Positions 36,966-50,111 are shown, counted from the stretch's first letter. The stretch is DNA of 64,000 nucleotides from Tetranychus cinnabarinus (GCA_022266195.1 WHVY01000002.1:5471001-5535000), one strand, 5' to 3'. The notes: generated by a model from the sequence alone, not told the origin. Numbers and translations: made by a program.

Positions 36966-37000
36966 TTCTGATTGGCTCAAATGGCTGGGCGTCAACTAAT
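36966..37000 (+). promoter_or_regulatory. Conserved BTB upstream element, copy 5
   Basis: TCTGATTGGCTCAAATGGCT followed by GGGCGTCAACTAATTTTCTGAGC, about 200 bp before gene 5. This is one of the clearest copies. Confidence 0.55.
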
Positions 37001-37191
37001 TTTCTGAGCATGTCGTTTAGTGTCTAACTCTTTTTGAAAATTTTCAGTTACAACAATTTTAATTTTACAGAGCGAATTTAAAAAGTAACACTTTTCTATT
37101 TTGTTTTTATACTGTAGAAGTGGTCCAATGCTCTTCTTTTGATAGTTTAAGTTTTAGTATTTTGTTTTTGATTTCAAATTGTGTGTCTAAT

Positions 37192-39730
37192 ATGGATTCA
37201 TCGGACACTGATGACCAACTAACGATAGTAAATCGTTCGACTGAATACCATATTAGTAAAAAACTAATTAGTGAAATACCATATTTTGAAATGATATTGA
37301 GCCATGACTGTTCGAAATCGAGGACAAACAAAGTTACATTTGATTTTGATGAACAAGCAGTGAAATCGATCATGGCTTGGATTAAACGCGAAACAACTAT
37401 TATCACAATCGAGATGAATTACGTATTTGATTTGTACGAACTGGCTGATTATTTGGGTCTAGATGTGATTTCCAAAGAGTGTTTAAAATATTTCGAGGAT
37501 AATTTTACGATTGAACATCTTCCCAGTTTTATACCAAAAGTTACTAAAACATCTAAATGTATAAGCTCTGCAGCTCTTAATGCTTTCATCTGCCGTTATT
37601 TCTTGAGGATAAAAGATTTATATAGTGATTCTATCGATGACTCCAGGAAAGCTTTTTGGCTGGAATATCCTATTGAAACAATTGAATACATTTGTGCTTT
37701 GGATCTGATGATTTATACAGAATATCAAGTATTCGACGTAATCATGAGATGGGTCAATTTCAAGGCTTACTCAAGAAAGTGCCATCTCGTTGAACTGTTG
37801 AAGTTGGTTCGATGGTGCCATTTGAACGAGCAAGACTTATTTAAAATAAAAGAAAATGAATTGTTCAAATCTTCTGGTTTTGAGCCAATATTTTGCTCTC
37901 CTCGAAAGGTTAATTGTGAATGTACCTTCAATCGAACCAAGCAAAACTTTTTGATTATGATTGAAAAATGGGAGAGGAACTTAGATTTTCATGACAAACT
38001 AACGATAGTAAATCGTTCTTCAGAATACAAGATTAGTAAACAAAAAATCCGTAAAATACCTTATTTTGAAAAGATGTTGAACCATGACTGTTTGGAAACA
38101 AAGACAAGCAAAGTTGTATTGGATTTTGATGAAAAGGCTTTCAATTTATTATTACATTGGATTGAATTCGATAATTTAATAGTAGATATGGAATGCTACA
38201 TAGCTCTTTATGACATCAGTGATTATTTTGAGATAAATTACTTGATGCAAAAATGTATTGATTATTTTAACTCTAACTTTTCCATGGAACATCTTCCAAC
38301 TGTTATACCTCAAATGACTGAAACTTCCATATTGATCTATTCTGATACTCTCAATGCTTTCATCTGTCGCCATTTCTTGAAGATAGCAAGCACAACTGTT
38401 TGGTTGGATTATCCTGTTGAAACAATAGAGTACATTTGTGCTTTGGATTTGATGGTTCATTCAGAATATCAAGTCTTCGTGGCGATTGTCAGTTGGGTCG
38501 ATTTTAATGCTGATTCTAGAAATTTTCATCGTGCAAGATTGTTAAGATTAGTTCGATGGTGTCATTTAGAATCGGAAGATTTATCTTTATTAAAGACAAA
38601 TAAAGCAATATTCGAATCATCAGGTTTCGAGCCATTTTGTTGGTCCAAACCTTTTTGTAATTGTTTCTCTGACAGAGCTAAGCAAAATTGCTTTATCATT
38701 ATTGAAAAATTGCAGGGTACAGATTTACGAATCACAGTTCTTGGCAATAATTTTCTGTTTCTGTTTAATCGAGATATAAAATTGGACGAATCAATATCAT
38801 TGAATGTGCTTCATGATGAATATGTTTCTGATATTTTCTACCATTCTGGAAGTAAAGCAATTCGAATTGATTGGAATCGAAGAAAATATCGTTTTTTCAA
38901 TGATACCGATTTAAACACCTATATTTCTGACACTTTTAAATTTATTGGATTAAATAATGATTCAATAAATCGCTGGTAAGTTATTTATTTTGAAATCAGC
39001 GCTCTCTCCACACTTGAGTGCCGTATCATATTAAACATCCAACAACGAGGCCATCCCTCTCGATCAGTAAATTCAGCCACTCACTTCATTTCCTGGGATC
39101 CTCTGGCAATCTTTTTTTGCATTTCGTTTATTCAATACTTTTTGTATTCGTAAATAATTAATTTCAAACTTTTTTTTACATTTTAGGTTAAAATATTGGG
39201 AGAGTACATCTCGCTTCTTGCCTATCCATAGCTGGAAAGTCCGGGTAACAGGTTCAGAAGTTAAGTCATTCCACGGTCATGAGGAGAAATTTGAGTATTT
39301 GTTTAAAGAAATAATGAGAACTGATGATAAAATCAGATTAACTGATTTTCATTATCAGGTTATCAACCATCGTGTAGCTGTGCTGTCCGATAATATATTC
39401 ATCCTGACAAATGATTTTGAGTTTGGCAAGTTCAATGCTCCCGCCAAACACTTCACGAAGATTGAGTATCCAAAAACCATAGGCGCACATGTATGGACTT
39501 ACGACAATTTGTATCTAACTTCAAGCGTAGATTATCCTGATCGAGTTTTTTTGATTGTCAGGTCCTCAAGAGATGTCTTTTGTTTCAATATTAATAATGA
39601 AGAATGGAGTCGTTTTGGCCGTTTGGCATATTCTTGTGCTAAACGGAGTCGTGATTATGGTCAAGATGAATCTAATAAGTTGATTACTTTGACGCCAGCT
39701 CTTCTACCGTTAAACATGATCAAACCATAA
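37192..39730 (+). CDS. Fused double BTB-BACK gene 5, 775 aa
   Basis: Exons 37192-38975 and 39187-39730; phase-2 intron of 211 bp. Exon 1 has two complete BTB-BACK units in one frame. Unit 1 (residues 1 to about 262) resembles gene 4, including its BACK insert (YSDSIDDSRKAF) and the CSPRKVNCEC block, and breaks off just after QNFLIMIEKWE. Unit 2 starts at DKLTIVNRSSEYKIS (about residue 267) and closely resembles gene 11, including SLNVLHDEYVSDIFYHSGSK. Exon 2 is also of the gene 11 type (AVLSDNIFILTNDFEFGKF). The structure fits an unequal recombination or deletion between tandem genes that joined two exon 1 copies in frame and lost the first exon 2. Two BTB domains could give internal dimerisation. 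Confidence 0.88.
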
Positions 39731-40346
39731 ACTCATTTCATTGACTATTTTTAACACAATTATCCTTGACTGATTATTGTCCTTAGCAATAAATTGTTAA
39801 ATAAACTAAAAATGGCCCATTTCAAGTTAACATGATTAATAATTAAACTAATAAAAATTATTTGTTTATTTCCATTACATTACTTTATTCAAAGTGGATA
39901 CAGATTTGTTTTGATTTGTGATTAGTCTTTTGTATTGCTGGATATGTATTACTGAGTTTAAAAGTTGTAAGTTACAAGTGCTCGCAAAATTACAACAATT
40001 AAACCTTTCAAAAACTTTAAGTTGACTTTAACCTTAAAAGTTCCGAAACGGACAATACTGAGTGGCTGAGATTAATTTGTCAAATTATGCATTACAAAAA
40101 AACGAATTTGAATTAAGTTTTTTCTATTGGACAATTTTCTGCATCCAATGCTATTTTTCCAAGTTTCTAATCGATCTGACAAAGATTAGTCGATTCTAAA
40201 TTTAAATCGATTTTCAATTGATCAAAAAGCAACGCTACTACAAAGCAGACAGACATAAAGTATGTTAGAGTGAGTCTCTTGGATCAAATGGACTCTTGGA
40301 AAATTTTGACATTTTTTTTTATTGAATTTGTATTTGTGAATCAACT
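39731..40346. other. Spacer between BTB genes 5 and 6
   Basis: No gene. A degenerate form of the shared upstream motif (TCTTGGATCAAATGGACTC) lies at about 40278-40296, 50 bp before gene 6. Confidence 0.4.
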
Positions 40347-42092
40347 ATGGATACAATAGAAATTGATGACCAGCTGACAATCGTGAATCGATCAACGGAA
40401 TATCGTATTAGTAAAGAAAAGCTAATTCGTAAAATACCTTATTTTGAAAAGATGTTAAGCCATGATTTAAAGGAGTCAAAAGAAAACAAAGCTGAACTGG
40501 ATTTTGATGAAAAGGCTTTTAAATCAATCTTCAATTGGATTGAACACGGATGTATCTTCATCCAGATGGATTTTCTAATATATCTGTGTGACATGGTCGA
40601 CTATTTCGGGATAAGTGATTTTTGGATGGATGATCTTGTCGTATATTTTCATGATAATTTTTCAACAGTACATCTTCCCGTTATTCTGTGTCAAGTGACT
40701 TCAACATCTAATGTGATAAATTCTGGTACTCTCGATGCTTTCATCTGTCGTTATTTTTTGAAAATTGTGAACACGGCTGTCTGGTTGGATTATCCTGTTG
40801 AAACAATAGAGTACATTTGTGGTTTGGATTTGATGATTCACTCTGAATACCAAGTTTACGACGCGATCATGAGATGGGTAACTTTCAAGGCTGATTCTAG
40901 TAAAGACTATCTCGAAGGATTTTTAAAGCTAATTCGATGGCGCAATTTGGAAGTTACGGATCAATGGAAAATAAAAGAAAATGAATTAGTTAAAACTTCT
41001 GACTTTGAACCATCATTTTGCTTCTCTAACAAACCTAACCGAACTAAGCAAGGTTATTTTGTCGCTATTGAAGAATTGTGTGACAAAAATTTGCAAATCA
41101 AAGTCCTTGATGGTGATTTCTCGTTATTGATTAATCAATTATTTCAATATGACCAATCACTGCCTTTGCATCTTCTCCATGATGAACATATTTCTGATAT
41201 ACACTTTGATTGTGGTGAACGCATAATCCGTATCGATTGGAAGCACAATAGATATCGTTTTTCGGATCGTAGCTCGCATTTCCATAAAATTTCTAGCTGT
41301 ATTTTTGAAAATGAATGGTAAGCAATCTTTCTCTGATTAATTTATATGTCTTTTATTATTATGCAGTCAACTACTGTGGACAATATTATTTGGAAATCAA
41401 ATAATTAAATTTACTTCTATCGATGCATATCGTTATTAAGAATGTTCATCCCTCCAAGCTAACAGAAGTTATTTCAGTTGTTAACGGTGAGTACTTCTAT
41501 TGATAGTTATAAAACATTTCTTTCTTTTAGTGGTGAATCCTATATTGTGACGAAAAAACCAGGCCAAACAGATGCAGGGTACTGTCGTGAGCTTTTACTG
41601 CTGGAAGCTACAAAAAATTTTATTCTCGTTCGTAACGATCAATACTGGTTCAGATGTTGGGAGACTCCATCTATAGCAGATATTGCGGCTAACTGTGCAT
41701 GGAACGGACATTCTTACCTGGCAACTATTTTGGATAACAGAATTTATATGCTGACAGATGATCTCGAATTTTTCCAGTTCAACATTGACCGTGATTTCGA
41801 GTTTAAAAAGATAGAACTTAAAAAGTTGCAAAATAAATTGAAATTCAATAACTTACATTTAACATCCATGCAAGCTAATGATGATAGGGTTATTTTTGTT
41901 GATAAGATCACGAAAGATGTTTCTTGTTTCAATGTCTGCACTCAAAAATACAAATCTATCGGTCGAATCATTGATTGTTCAAGCAAATCTAGGGATGGCC
42001 AAAAGAAATCCAATGTTCTTAAAGCTTTTACCTTTGGATTTATATCAACCGACTCGATTAACCTTTGCTTGAAACGGGAATTAAAACAATAG
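40347..42092 (+). CDS. BTB-BACK-kelch-like gene 6, two exons, 510 aa
   Basis: Exons 40347-41317 and 41531-42092; intron 213 bp, phase 2. ATG 40347 gives MDTIEIDDQLTIVNR. The BTB has one extra residue (SKEKLIRK). The block after BACK is eroded (KTSDFEPSFCFSNKPNRTKQ), and the CSPRKVNCDC cysteines are lost except one. Exon 2 is of the gene 3 type: YLATILDNRIYMLTDDLEFF, DRVIFVDKITKDVSCFNV and QKKSNVLKAFTFGFIS, closely matching gene 3 there. Confidence 0.88.
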
Positions 42093-43438
42093 GGCAAGGC
42101 TCATTTGACACAAACATTCATAAACTTATTACACTGAATTGATATTCTTGCTAACTTGTTATTGTGATAAATTCAATCCAAACGTTTCTTTTATTCATTT
42201 AATATAAATAGAAAATCGAAGTGAATCGATCATTATATGACCCGCAGTCTGATTTCTTTCTGTATGTTTTTTTCATTTCATTAAAGTTCAATTTAACAAA
42301 CACAGAGTTACCATTTGATTAAATACTGTCCCCGTCAACATAGTGGTTTAAATCTGTTATGATATTTCATCAAGTCTAATGACTATTCGACTCAATTGTT
42401 TATTATTATACATTAACAAGACAGTAAATGTTCAGATTTAAGTACAGATTACTGTTGCTTTAGGTAATAAGTTTTATTTAATTGCCCAGATATTTCGTTA
42501 GTCTTTCGTTTGATGAATCTAATTTGCTTTTGATCTTAATTTTTTATTCAAAGAAATATCAAATCTAACATTCTCTTAACATTCCAACATTGAATGTTTA
42601 ACACTTTCAATCCATCTTTTCGTTAAGATTTTGCAGCTTGTTGCTAAATTGTTTCAAGTAATGCAAGTACAAAAAAGCCAATGAAGAGTGAAAATCAAAT
42701 TACAAGTTTTTCTATGATAAGCTTCTCACGAGTTTGTTAAATCAATTTTTGTTTAGCCTTACAAAATGATTTAGTGTATCAGATGTACTTTAATCAGAGA
42801 TAATTGGCTTTCAACCTCGTAAAACTATCATAAGATATCTTTAAATCCAAACCATTTTCAATTGCAATAACAATTATCTTGCTGCAATTATCATTTGCTT
42901 TCTCATTGTGGATGGTTAACCCTTCACCATAAACAGCCCATCTCTTTGCTTACATTGTTTGTCTAACATGCCGATAAGATGATTCAATTACATTTGTATT
43001 ATTTAAAGGCAATCAAATTGGCCAAGTCAATTTATTTATAATATCTAACATGTTGTGTTATAACTGCATCAGATGTACTAATTGTTTTCCGATGTTGAGA
43101 GCCAATTATCCATTTTAAACAATCTCAACCTTTTCCAATTCGGGAAACAATTATCTTGAAGAGGCATCATTTAACATAATTATTTTACTACACAGTTCAG
43201 AGAATCAAGTTGCTGTGAGTTTTCATTATCTTATCACATGAGAAAATTAAAGTTTAAATTCAATTAGAAGTTAAAGGCTAAAAAAGGATGTCAGAGAGAA
43301 TAGGCAATATCTCAGAATAAACTCAAATTTTTTCTGACGTGATTTGTACACTGATGCAAATACAGAGTGGGTAAAAAGATTCTGCTGTGAGGGCGTACGC
43401 CTTTTAGCTGCACAACGGACTTGATATTAAATATTTCT
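42093..43438. repeat. Duplicated BTB spacer block before gene 7
   Basis: No gene. About 42760-43215 repeats the block seen at 22640-22990, 29560-29950 and 32895-33210, in whole or part (TGTATCAGATGTACT ... TGGTTAACCCTTCA ... AGAATCAAGTTGCT). Confidence 0.55.
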
Positions 43439-43757
43439 AGACACCGAAGTCAGTTGATTGAGTCAGTCAGTCAGTCGATTGAAAGCCGACTGAGCGCCAG
43501 TCCTTTGAGCTACCGACGAAAAGTTTGTTTTTGTAAACATTTTTTGAAAAAAACGTTTATTTCAGATAGTTTTCAACTTTGACTCAATATAAATTCAGCA
43601 TGTATCAGTTTTGTAGTTCAGTTGCCTATTGCTCGAGTCGACTTTAGTCGACTTGAGTCGATGAAGTTGTGAGTCGACTAAGTCGACTCAAGTCGACTAT
43701 CAGTCGTTGTAACCCTTAGTCAGTCGATTGGTGAATGACTGACTGGCTTCGGTGTCT
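43439..43757. mobile_element. AGACACCGAAG-ended inverted-repeat element, 319 bp
   Basis: Ends are AGACACCGAAGTCAGTTGAT and the inverted match ending CTTCGGTGTCT. An exact 10-bp target duplication AAATATTTCT flanks it (43429-43438 and 43758-43767). The interior is full of AGTCGACT and CGACTGACTGACT repeats, and on the minus strand holds a tRNA box A-like run (GTAGCTCAAAGGACTGGCGC, about 43492-43512). Nine-to-ten-base duplications are typical of Mutator-like elements. There is no coding capacity. It lies about 200 bp upstream of gene 7, which lacks a clear copy of the shared upstream motif. Confidence 0.75.
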
Positions 43758-43962
43758 AAATATTTCTTATAGCGAGCGCCCTTTGCTTTATCTCCTCCCA
43801 TGCACCAGCAACTTTTTACCGCCTTACTGATATATCGGAACACCTCTAGCCTCAGTTAAGAGTCGACTGTCAAGCTTATTCTGCAGTGACTGACTAATTT
43901 CTGTAGTTATTCATTTCAAGAACTAAATTATTTTTTTGTTGAAATTAAATTTGTGTGTCATT

Positions 43963-45678
43963 ATGGATTCATTAGAAAGTGATGACCAACTTACAATAGC
44001 TAATGGATCAACAGAACACCGTATTAGTAAACAACTAATTCGTAAAGTTCCTTATTTTGAAAAGATGTTGAGCCTGGATTTGATGGAATCAAAGGAAAAC
44101 AAAGTTATACTGAATTTTGCTGAAAAGGCTTTAAAATCTTTTCTCAATTGGCTTGAACTTGGTAATATATTCATCGAGATGGATTATGTAATAAATCTGT
44201 GCAACATGTTGGCTTATTTCGAGCTAAAAGATCATTTGATACAAGCATGTATCAAACATTTCAATGATAATTTTACAATTGAACATCTTTCTGTTGTTAT
44301 ACCTCAAGTGACTTCAACATCTAACAAGTAAGTTGATCAACTCTGGTACTCTTAATGCTTTCATTTGCCGCTATTTCACAAAAATAGTGAACACATCTGT
44401 TTGGTTGAATTATCCTATTGAGACGATTGAATATATTTGTGCCTTGGATCTAATGATTCATTTAGAATACCAAGTATTTGATGCTATCATGAAATGGGTA
44501 AATTACAAGGCTGACTCAAGAAAGTGCGATCTTAACAGGTTGTTAAAGTTAGTGCGATGGTGTCATTTGGAAGAAAAAGATTTATCCAGAATAACGGAGC
44601 AGGTCAAACCTTTAAGTATTACTCCTGCGAAATCATGCTCTTCTAAAAAATGCGATTGCGAGCTTACCGGCAGCCGAACCAAGCAGGAGTATTTCATTGA
44701 GATCTACGAATTAAATGCCACAAGTTTGCGAATCATAATATCTGACAATAATTTTTATCCATTGATAGAGCGAGTCATAAAAGCAAACAATAGTATGACT
44801 ATTGACGTTTTTCATGATGAACATGTTTCTGATGTCTTTTTTGATTCTGGTATGGAAGGAATTCGAGTTGACTGGAAACGCAATGAATATCGTTTGCTTG
44901 ATCGATCGCAATTCAAAACCTATTTCATTAAAATCCATAATTGCATTCAAGAGAAGAACTTGTAAGTAACGGTTTGAAACCTCATGTTTTACCCCATTTG
45001 ATTGTCTTATGAAACCATCTCCTCCTTAAAACATTTACGTTTATTGTTATTACTATCGAGTCTTTTTGAGATTCAGTTGCTTACAACTTCATTTAATGTA
45101 CAAATCTTGCTTCTTGTCTCATTTGACATTTCAGGAAATATATTATTGCGGATTCAAAATGTGTAACTGATAAATTTCGGTCACATGGAGTTTTACTTTA
45201 CGAAGCTAGAGAAATTTTTATGTTGATTTGCAACATTTTTGAATCTGTATACTTGCCAGCAAATACCGAACTGATTGCGACATGTTTTCAAACGGATAGA
45301 TCGAACAATTCCTGCTCAACTATTTTAGATGATAATGTTTACATGGTTTACTCTAACATTTTCATCAAGTTCAACATTTATACGCACGAGAAAACAGTTA
45401 TCGAACTTGAAAGGTTTAAAAAAGGACTGCCCTTTGGTAATTTAATTATAACTTCTAGAAAAGCTAATGATGCTAGATTTTTTTTGATTGATAAGTCCAC
45501 AAAGGATGCCTTTTGTTTCAACGTCAACACTCAACAATGGAGTTCAATCGGACGAATCATTGATTGTGACCGTAAATTTCCAGTTGTCCAAGATTCAACT
45601 AATAAGCTTCTAACTTTAACCTCGACTTTCATATCTCTGGATACTATCAGAATTTGCTTGAAAAATAATAAAATTTGA
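43963..45678 (+). pseudogene. BTB-BACK-kelch-like gene 7 with a 7-bp frameshift
   Basis: Exon 1 starts at ATG 43963 (MDSLESDDQLTIANG). It breaks at 44326-44332, where seven extra bases (AAGTAAG) follow TSTSN. They introduce a TAA at 44329 and shift the frame. Downstream of 44333 the sequence continues exactly as in its relatives (INSGTLNAFICRYFTKI) to a donor at 44962. Intron 44962-45134 and exon 2 45135-45678 are intact and still phase 2. Removing the seven bases would leave a full two-exon gene, so the lesion is a single recent event or a sequence error. The conserved NRS in the BTB domain reads NGS. As it stands the product ends inside BACK, at 122 aa. Confidence 0.8.
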
Positions 45679-47914
45679 AGAATCTATAATTACTCATACT
45701 CTGAGTGCAAAAAGCTCATTGATATGTTACAGCGAAGATTCTAAACTTTCTTTTTCCCTTCCTTGAGCTAACTTTTTTGTTTTAGTTACAATCAGATTAA
45801 TTAAAACAGAATTATCTTGTTAAAAATCATTGTCTTCGTTCAACATTTTCCTTGATTACATCGAAAATAAGTAAAAATACTTTTTTAATTCATCGTAGTA
45901 TTTTACAGGCCTCCTGTTAACCAATCAATTCAATTTCGACTTTTCTGGTTCAAATGGAATAATTTATGCATTGAATTTACAGGCTCCATACTTTTTAGTG
46001 TTCGACAAAGCAGCAATTATTAATTAATACTTTTGGTCATCTTTCAAATTCCGAAAGAATCAAATTGAATTCGTCGAGCTATATTATCTAATACTGAATC
46101 CTCTTTCTTAGACTTTAAGTTGCCATCAATAGTCAGCTTCAAAATTAAATTAGCTTACAAAAGTGACTTTAGTCTTAACCTTAAGTTTTTATAATAGTCA
46201 TTTGTTATCCGGGTATCCTCAGGAGCCTCAAGAATGAGTCGTTTTTTCTGAATAACAGCCTAATGTCCACAGAGGGGCGGAAAGTTTCTTGGTCTAGGCA
46301 ACAGTCACTCTAGTCACTCTGGTTAAGAAACCAATTTATCCCTTAACCTAAATGTAAATGGACATGATTATTGGCGATTTTGATGGTAAATCATATTATG
46401 ATTATGTTCAAAACTATCATTCTGATCAATACTCACTTAACTTCACAACTTCATTTAAACAATCAATATTGATTTCCATCTTTGATGCAATAATTACAAT
46501 AATATTTGACGTTTATTTCAGATAGTCATTCAGGACAAAGAAGGAAGCTGCCTTAAATTGTATTATGGATGAATTACATGCTATTGTATACTCGTCCTGA
46601 ATACAGTTTTAACTGGATCTCACATTGCAAATGGGTATTATTAAAAATTAGCTTAATAGAGTGTCATAAGTTAAAAGTTTTCACTGATAACAATTGTAAA
46701 ATAATTTGACCAAGATAAGCTTATAATCAAATCTAGTTAATGGCAACGAGAAACAATTGTTTTGATATCAAATGTCCATTTTTACCAAAATCCTATTTCA
46801 GTCATCTTCAAAATCTGTTAACGACCGATAAAACTGCTACCATCATAGGATCTCACATTATAAATGTTTACTGTTTAACACTCATGACCCATCTCCTTGC
46901 TTAGATTTTGTTGATAGTTAATTAATTGATTTAATTATCACTTGTATGTCAAACAACATGAGAATCAAATAACGAGAGCTTCTAGAGATTAATTTCTCAT
47001 AAATTGCAATTGAATGTGTTGAATCAATTTTCATTATTTCTGTCTAAAAAACCATGATTGGTTATATCTGAGCTTAAGGTAAATCAGCTTTAAATCATAT
47101 TGTACTAAAATTTGAGATGAAATGAGAAATAGTGCATTTTCCGTGCACAGTGGCAAAATATTCAAATTTATTCTTAAGGAGTGATGCCAAAAAATAAGAC
47201 TTCCGAGTTAATAGCTAGGATTTTGTAGGGGCATAAAAACTGAAACCACTGATTGCTGTTGCAAAATTTCTCCGATCGAAAGTTTTATAGTAAATCGAGG
47301 CCAGTGTTAAAAATTCCACCACCTTTTGTGATCAGATTGATTGAAATCAGATTTTTTGCAATTAAAAGCATATTACTGATGTAATTTTTAATGGTAGATC
47401 AGAAATGCACTTATTCCGTGAAATAAAATTTTTTGTTTTCTGTACAAAAATCATTTCGATTTTCGGTAAAACCAGACGATTCTAACGATCTGAAACTCAT
47501 TTTTCGTCGATAAAAATATCTAATGAACATCAACGATCGGAAACTTTTTGCAATTTACTGCCAGTTCTCTTGATTTTGGCTATTGGTCTGAAAAATTTTA
47601 GCATCAATATCTTACAATCATTATTCTTATTCAATAGATTTTATTATGGGCCACGATATATTTACAGTAATTATACGTTTATTTTTACAAAAAATCAGAG
47701 CCATCTATTGATTAGAAAACTAGAAAAATGGTCAGAAGTCGAACAGGCGATTAAGATAAATTGTTATAATTTGATTCTTGGTTTATAAAGTTGAATCGGT
47801 CGATTGGTCTAAGAATAATGAATGCAAGTACTCTTAATGTGTGAGCGTTTTGAAGCACACGGGTACGGTAATTGCATGACTCGATCTATTCAATCAGAAT
47901 TTAATGCTTCCATA
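45679..47914. other. Spacer between BTB genes 7 and 8
   Basis: No supported gene in 2.2 kb. About 46600-46830 (TGGATCTCACATTGCAAATG ... ATATCAAATGTCCATTTTTAC) matches spacer blocks at 34150-34400, 54880-55130 and, weakly, 58130-58400. A weak trace of the GGAAAGTTTCTTGG family is at about 46277. The 72-codon frame at 47570 has no recognisable motif. Confidence 0.5.
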
Positions 47915-48058
47915 CAGTAGTCTCTCTCTTAAGTTCACTCACTCATATTTGAAAAAGAAAGAGAAATAGAAAGAGACAGAGAAGAAGATCTCTTTCTCTA
48001 GCCTTAAGTTGCCTAGTAACTACTGCCGTTTGAAGTGAACTTAAGGGAGAGATCACTG
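47915..48058. mobile_element. Tc1/mariner-type MITE, 144 bp
   Basis: Inverted ends of about 25 bp: CAGTAGTCTCTCTCTTAAGT at the left, and its imperfect complement (ACTTAAGGGAGAGATCACTG) at the right. A TA dinucleotide flanks each side (47913-47914, 48059-48060). CAGT ends with TA duplications are the pattern of Tc1/mariner-mobilised MITEs. There is no coding capacity. Confidence 0.7.
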
Positions 48059-48135
48059 TACTCTAAGAGTTAATCCAGACGATGAGCCAGTTATCTAAGC
48101 AATTAAGCTGCAGTGAAAGTGGCAGACATTAAGTT

Positions 48136-48175
48136 TCGCTGATTGGTTCAAATGAATGGGCGTTAACTAATACAT
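48136..48175 (+). promoter_or_regulatory. Conserved BTB upstream element, copy 6
   Basis: CGCTGATTGGTTCAAATGAA followed by TGGGCGTTAACTAATAC, about 240 bp before gene 8. A mariner-type MITE ends 77 bp upstream of it. Confidence 0.55.
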
Positions 48176-48392
48176 TTTTTGAGCTTGTGGTTTAGCCACA
48201 AACCCTTTCGAAAATTTTCATTTTCAATTGTAATTTTGTTTGAGTAGGTTGAAAAGCTGTTAGATTTTAAATTGAAAAAACAAACTTATCTAGTGTTCCT
48301 TTATGCTAAAAAGTCATCTATTACTCTCCGCTTGCTTGTATATGACATAAGTTTTAGCATTTTGCTTTTGATTTTAAATTTTTGTGTCAAAC

Positions 48393-50111
48393 ATGGATTC
48401 ATTAGATACTGATGACCAACTAACGATAGTGAATCGTGCTCAAGAATACTATATTAGTAAAAAACTGATTCGTAAAATACCTTATTTTGAAAAAATGTTG
48501 AGCTATGAGTGTTTGGAATCGAGGACAAACAAGGTTGTATTGGATTTTGATAAGCAGACTTTGGAAATAATTCTCAACTGGATTAGAAGCAGTTATAGTT
48601 TCATCATGATCGAGATGCAATACGTAATGGATTTGTACGAGCTAGCTGATTATTTGTGTCTGAATTGGGTTTGTAAAGAGTGTATCGCCTATTTCAAGGA
48701 AAACTTTTCAATTGCGCATCTTCCCTTTGTCATTCCTAAAGTGACTGCAACATCAGAATGCATAAACTCTGGTGCTCTTAACGCTTTCATCTGCCGGTAT
48801 TTCCTAAAGATAGCAAACACAGCTTTTTGGACTGGATATCCTATTGAAACGATTGAATATATTTGTGCTTTGGATCTGATGGTCTATTCAGAGTATCAAG
48901 TTTTCAATGCAATCATGAAATGGGTCCATTTCAAGGTTGATGCTAGAAAGTGTCGCCTAAAAGGATTGTTTAAGCTAGTTCGATGGTGCCATTTGAACGA
49001 TGAAGATTTATCTAAAATAAAGGAGAATGTTTTGTTCAAATCTTCAGGCTTTGAGCCAATATTTTGCTCGCCTCGAAAGGTCAATTGTGACTGTACCTTC
49101 AATCGAACAAAGCAAAATTATCTCGTCATGATCGAGAAATCGGGTGGCACAGATTTGCTAATCAAAGTATTTGACAATAACTTCACACAACTTTTGAGCC
49201 ATGCGATCAAACAGGATTATTCAATCTCTTCAAATATCTTCCACGATGAACATGTTACTGACATTCTTTTCGAATCCGGAACGGGTTCGCTTCGAATAGA
49301 TTGGAAACTTAATAAATATAAGTGGGTACACTCCTACGAATCTCTTGATGAATTGCTGAAAAGAATCTTTGGAAACTCCGAACAGTAAGCATTAACTTTT
49401 ATGATGAGAATCTTGATTGAAGTTGTTTTATTGATCTCTTTCTCTATACTATTATTTCATATTTATTTTCATTGTACCAACATTCATATTGGTATATTTT
49501 CATGCACTGTTATGACTTTAGTCAAATGTATTTTATATTAACAAGTATTTAATTCAAGATATTTGCTTTTATGCTTCAGGGGAACTCATCTTACCACGTA
49601 TTTTGGGAATGCAGAAAATATTGAAGATGGTTTTAGACTTTTAGAAGGTGCTGAAAATTTTATTCTGATTTACGTTAAAGAGGGACGTTTGCATTATTTT
49701 TCAAGGCCTACCTACGAAAATCATAGAGAGTTTTTGAATCTATACCAATGTAAAACAACTATTTTGAAAGAAAAGAAAGATAAGATTTACTTGCTGACAA
49801 ATAAACGAGTGTTGTACGAGTTTACAATTGAATATGGTATGCTTAAACAGACTTGGAGCCAACGTCTGTATGAAGATGGATTCTATTTTGACAATACACT
49901 GTTAACATCAAGTCTAGCTGGTGATAAAATTATGGTGATTGATACAAATTCAGCAAATTATATCTGTTTCGACGTCAACACTAAAGCGAGTTCAAAGGGA
50001 CATATGGCAACTTATTCCTCTCGATGTAAGCTGTTAGCTTATGTACCAACTTTTCTTCCGTTAAACATCATCAGAACTTTCTTAAACTCCAAACCTAACT
50101 CAGCGAATTAG
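48393..50111 (+). CDS. BTB-BACK-kelch-like gene 8, two exons, 507 aa
   Basis: Exons 48393-49384 and 49580-50111; intron 195 bp (CAGTAAGC ... TGCTTCAG), phase 2. ATG 48393 begins MDSLDTDDQLTIVNRAQEYY. The BTB, BACK and FKSSGFEPIFCSPRKVNCDC block are all intact. Exon 2 is of the first type (GFRLLEGAENFILIYV, RLHYFSRPTYENH, GDKIMVIDTNSANYICFDV) but has lost most of the SYSSADGQKES tail (SYSS reads TYSS, then SRCKLLAY). Overall nearest to genes 2 and 4. Confidence 0.88.

Noticed and set aside
43600..43740. CRISPR-like or satellite array of GTCGACT/CGACTGACT
   Set aside because: Spacing is irregular, there are no spacers, and the repeats lie within a transposon bounded by inverted ends and a 10-bp duplication.
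44323..44340. AAGTAAGT in gene 7 as a real splice donor for an extra intron
   Set aside because: The sequence immediately after it continues the coding homology, so there is no intron to remove; a seven-base insertion explains it better.
47570..47788. 72-codon frame in the gene 7 to gene 8 spacer
   Set aside because: No homology recognised, single isolated frame in a 2.2-kb spacer.
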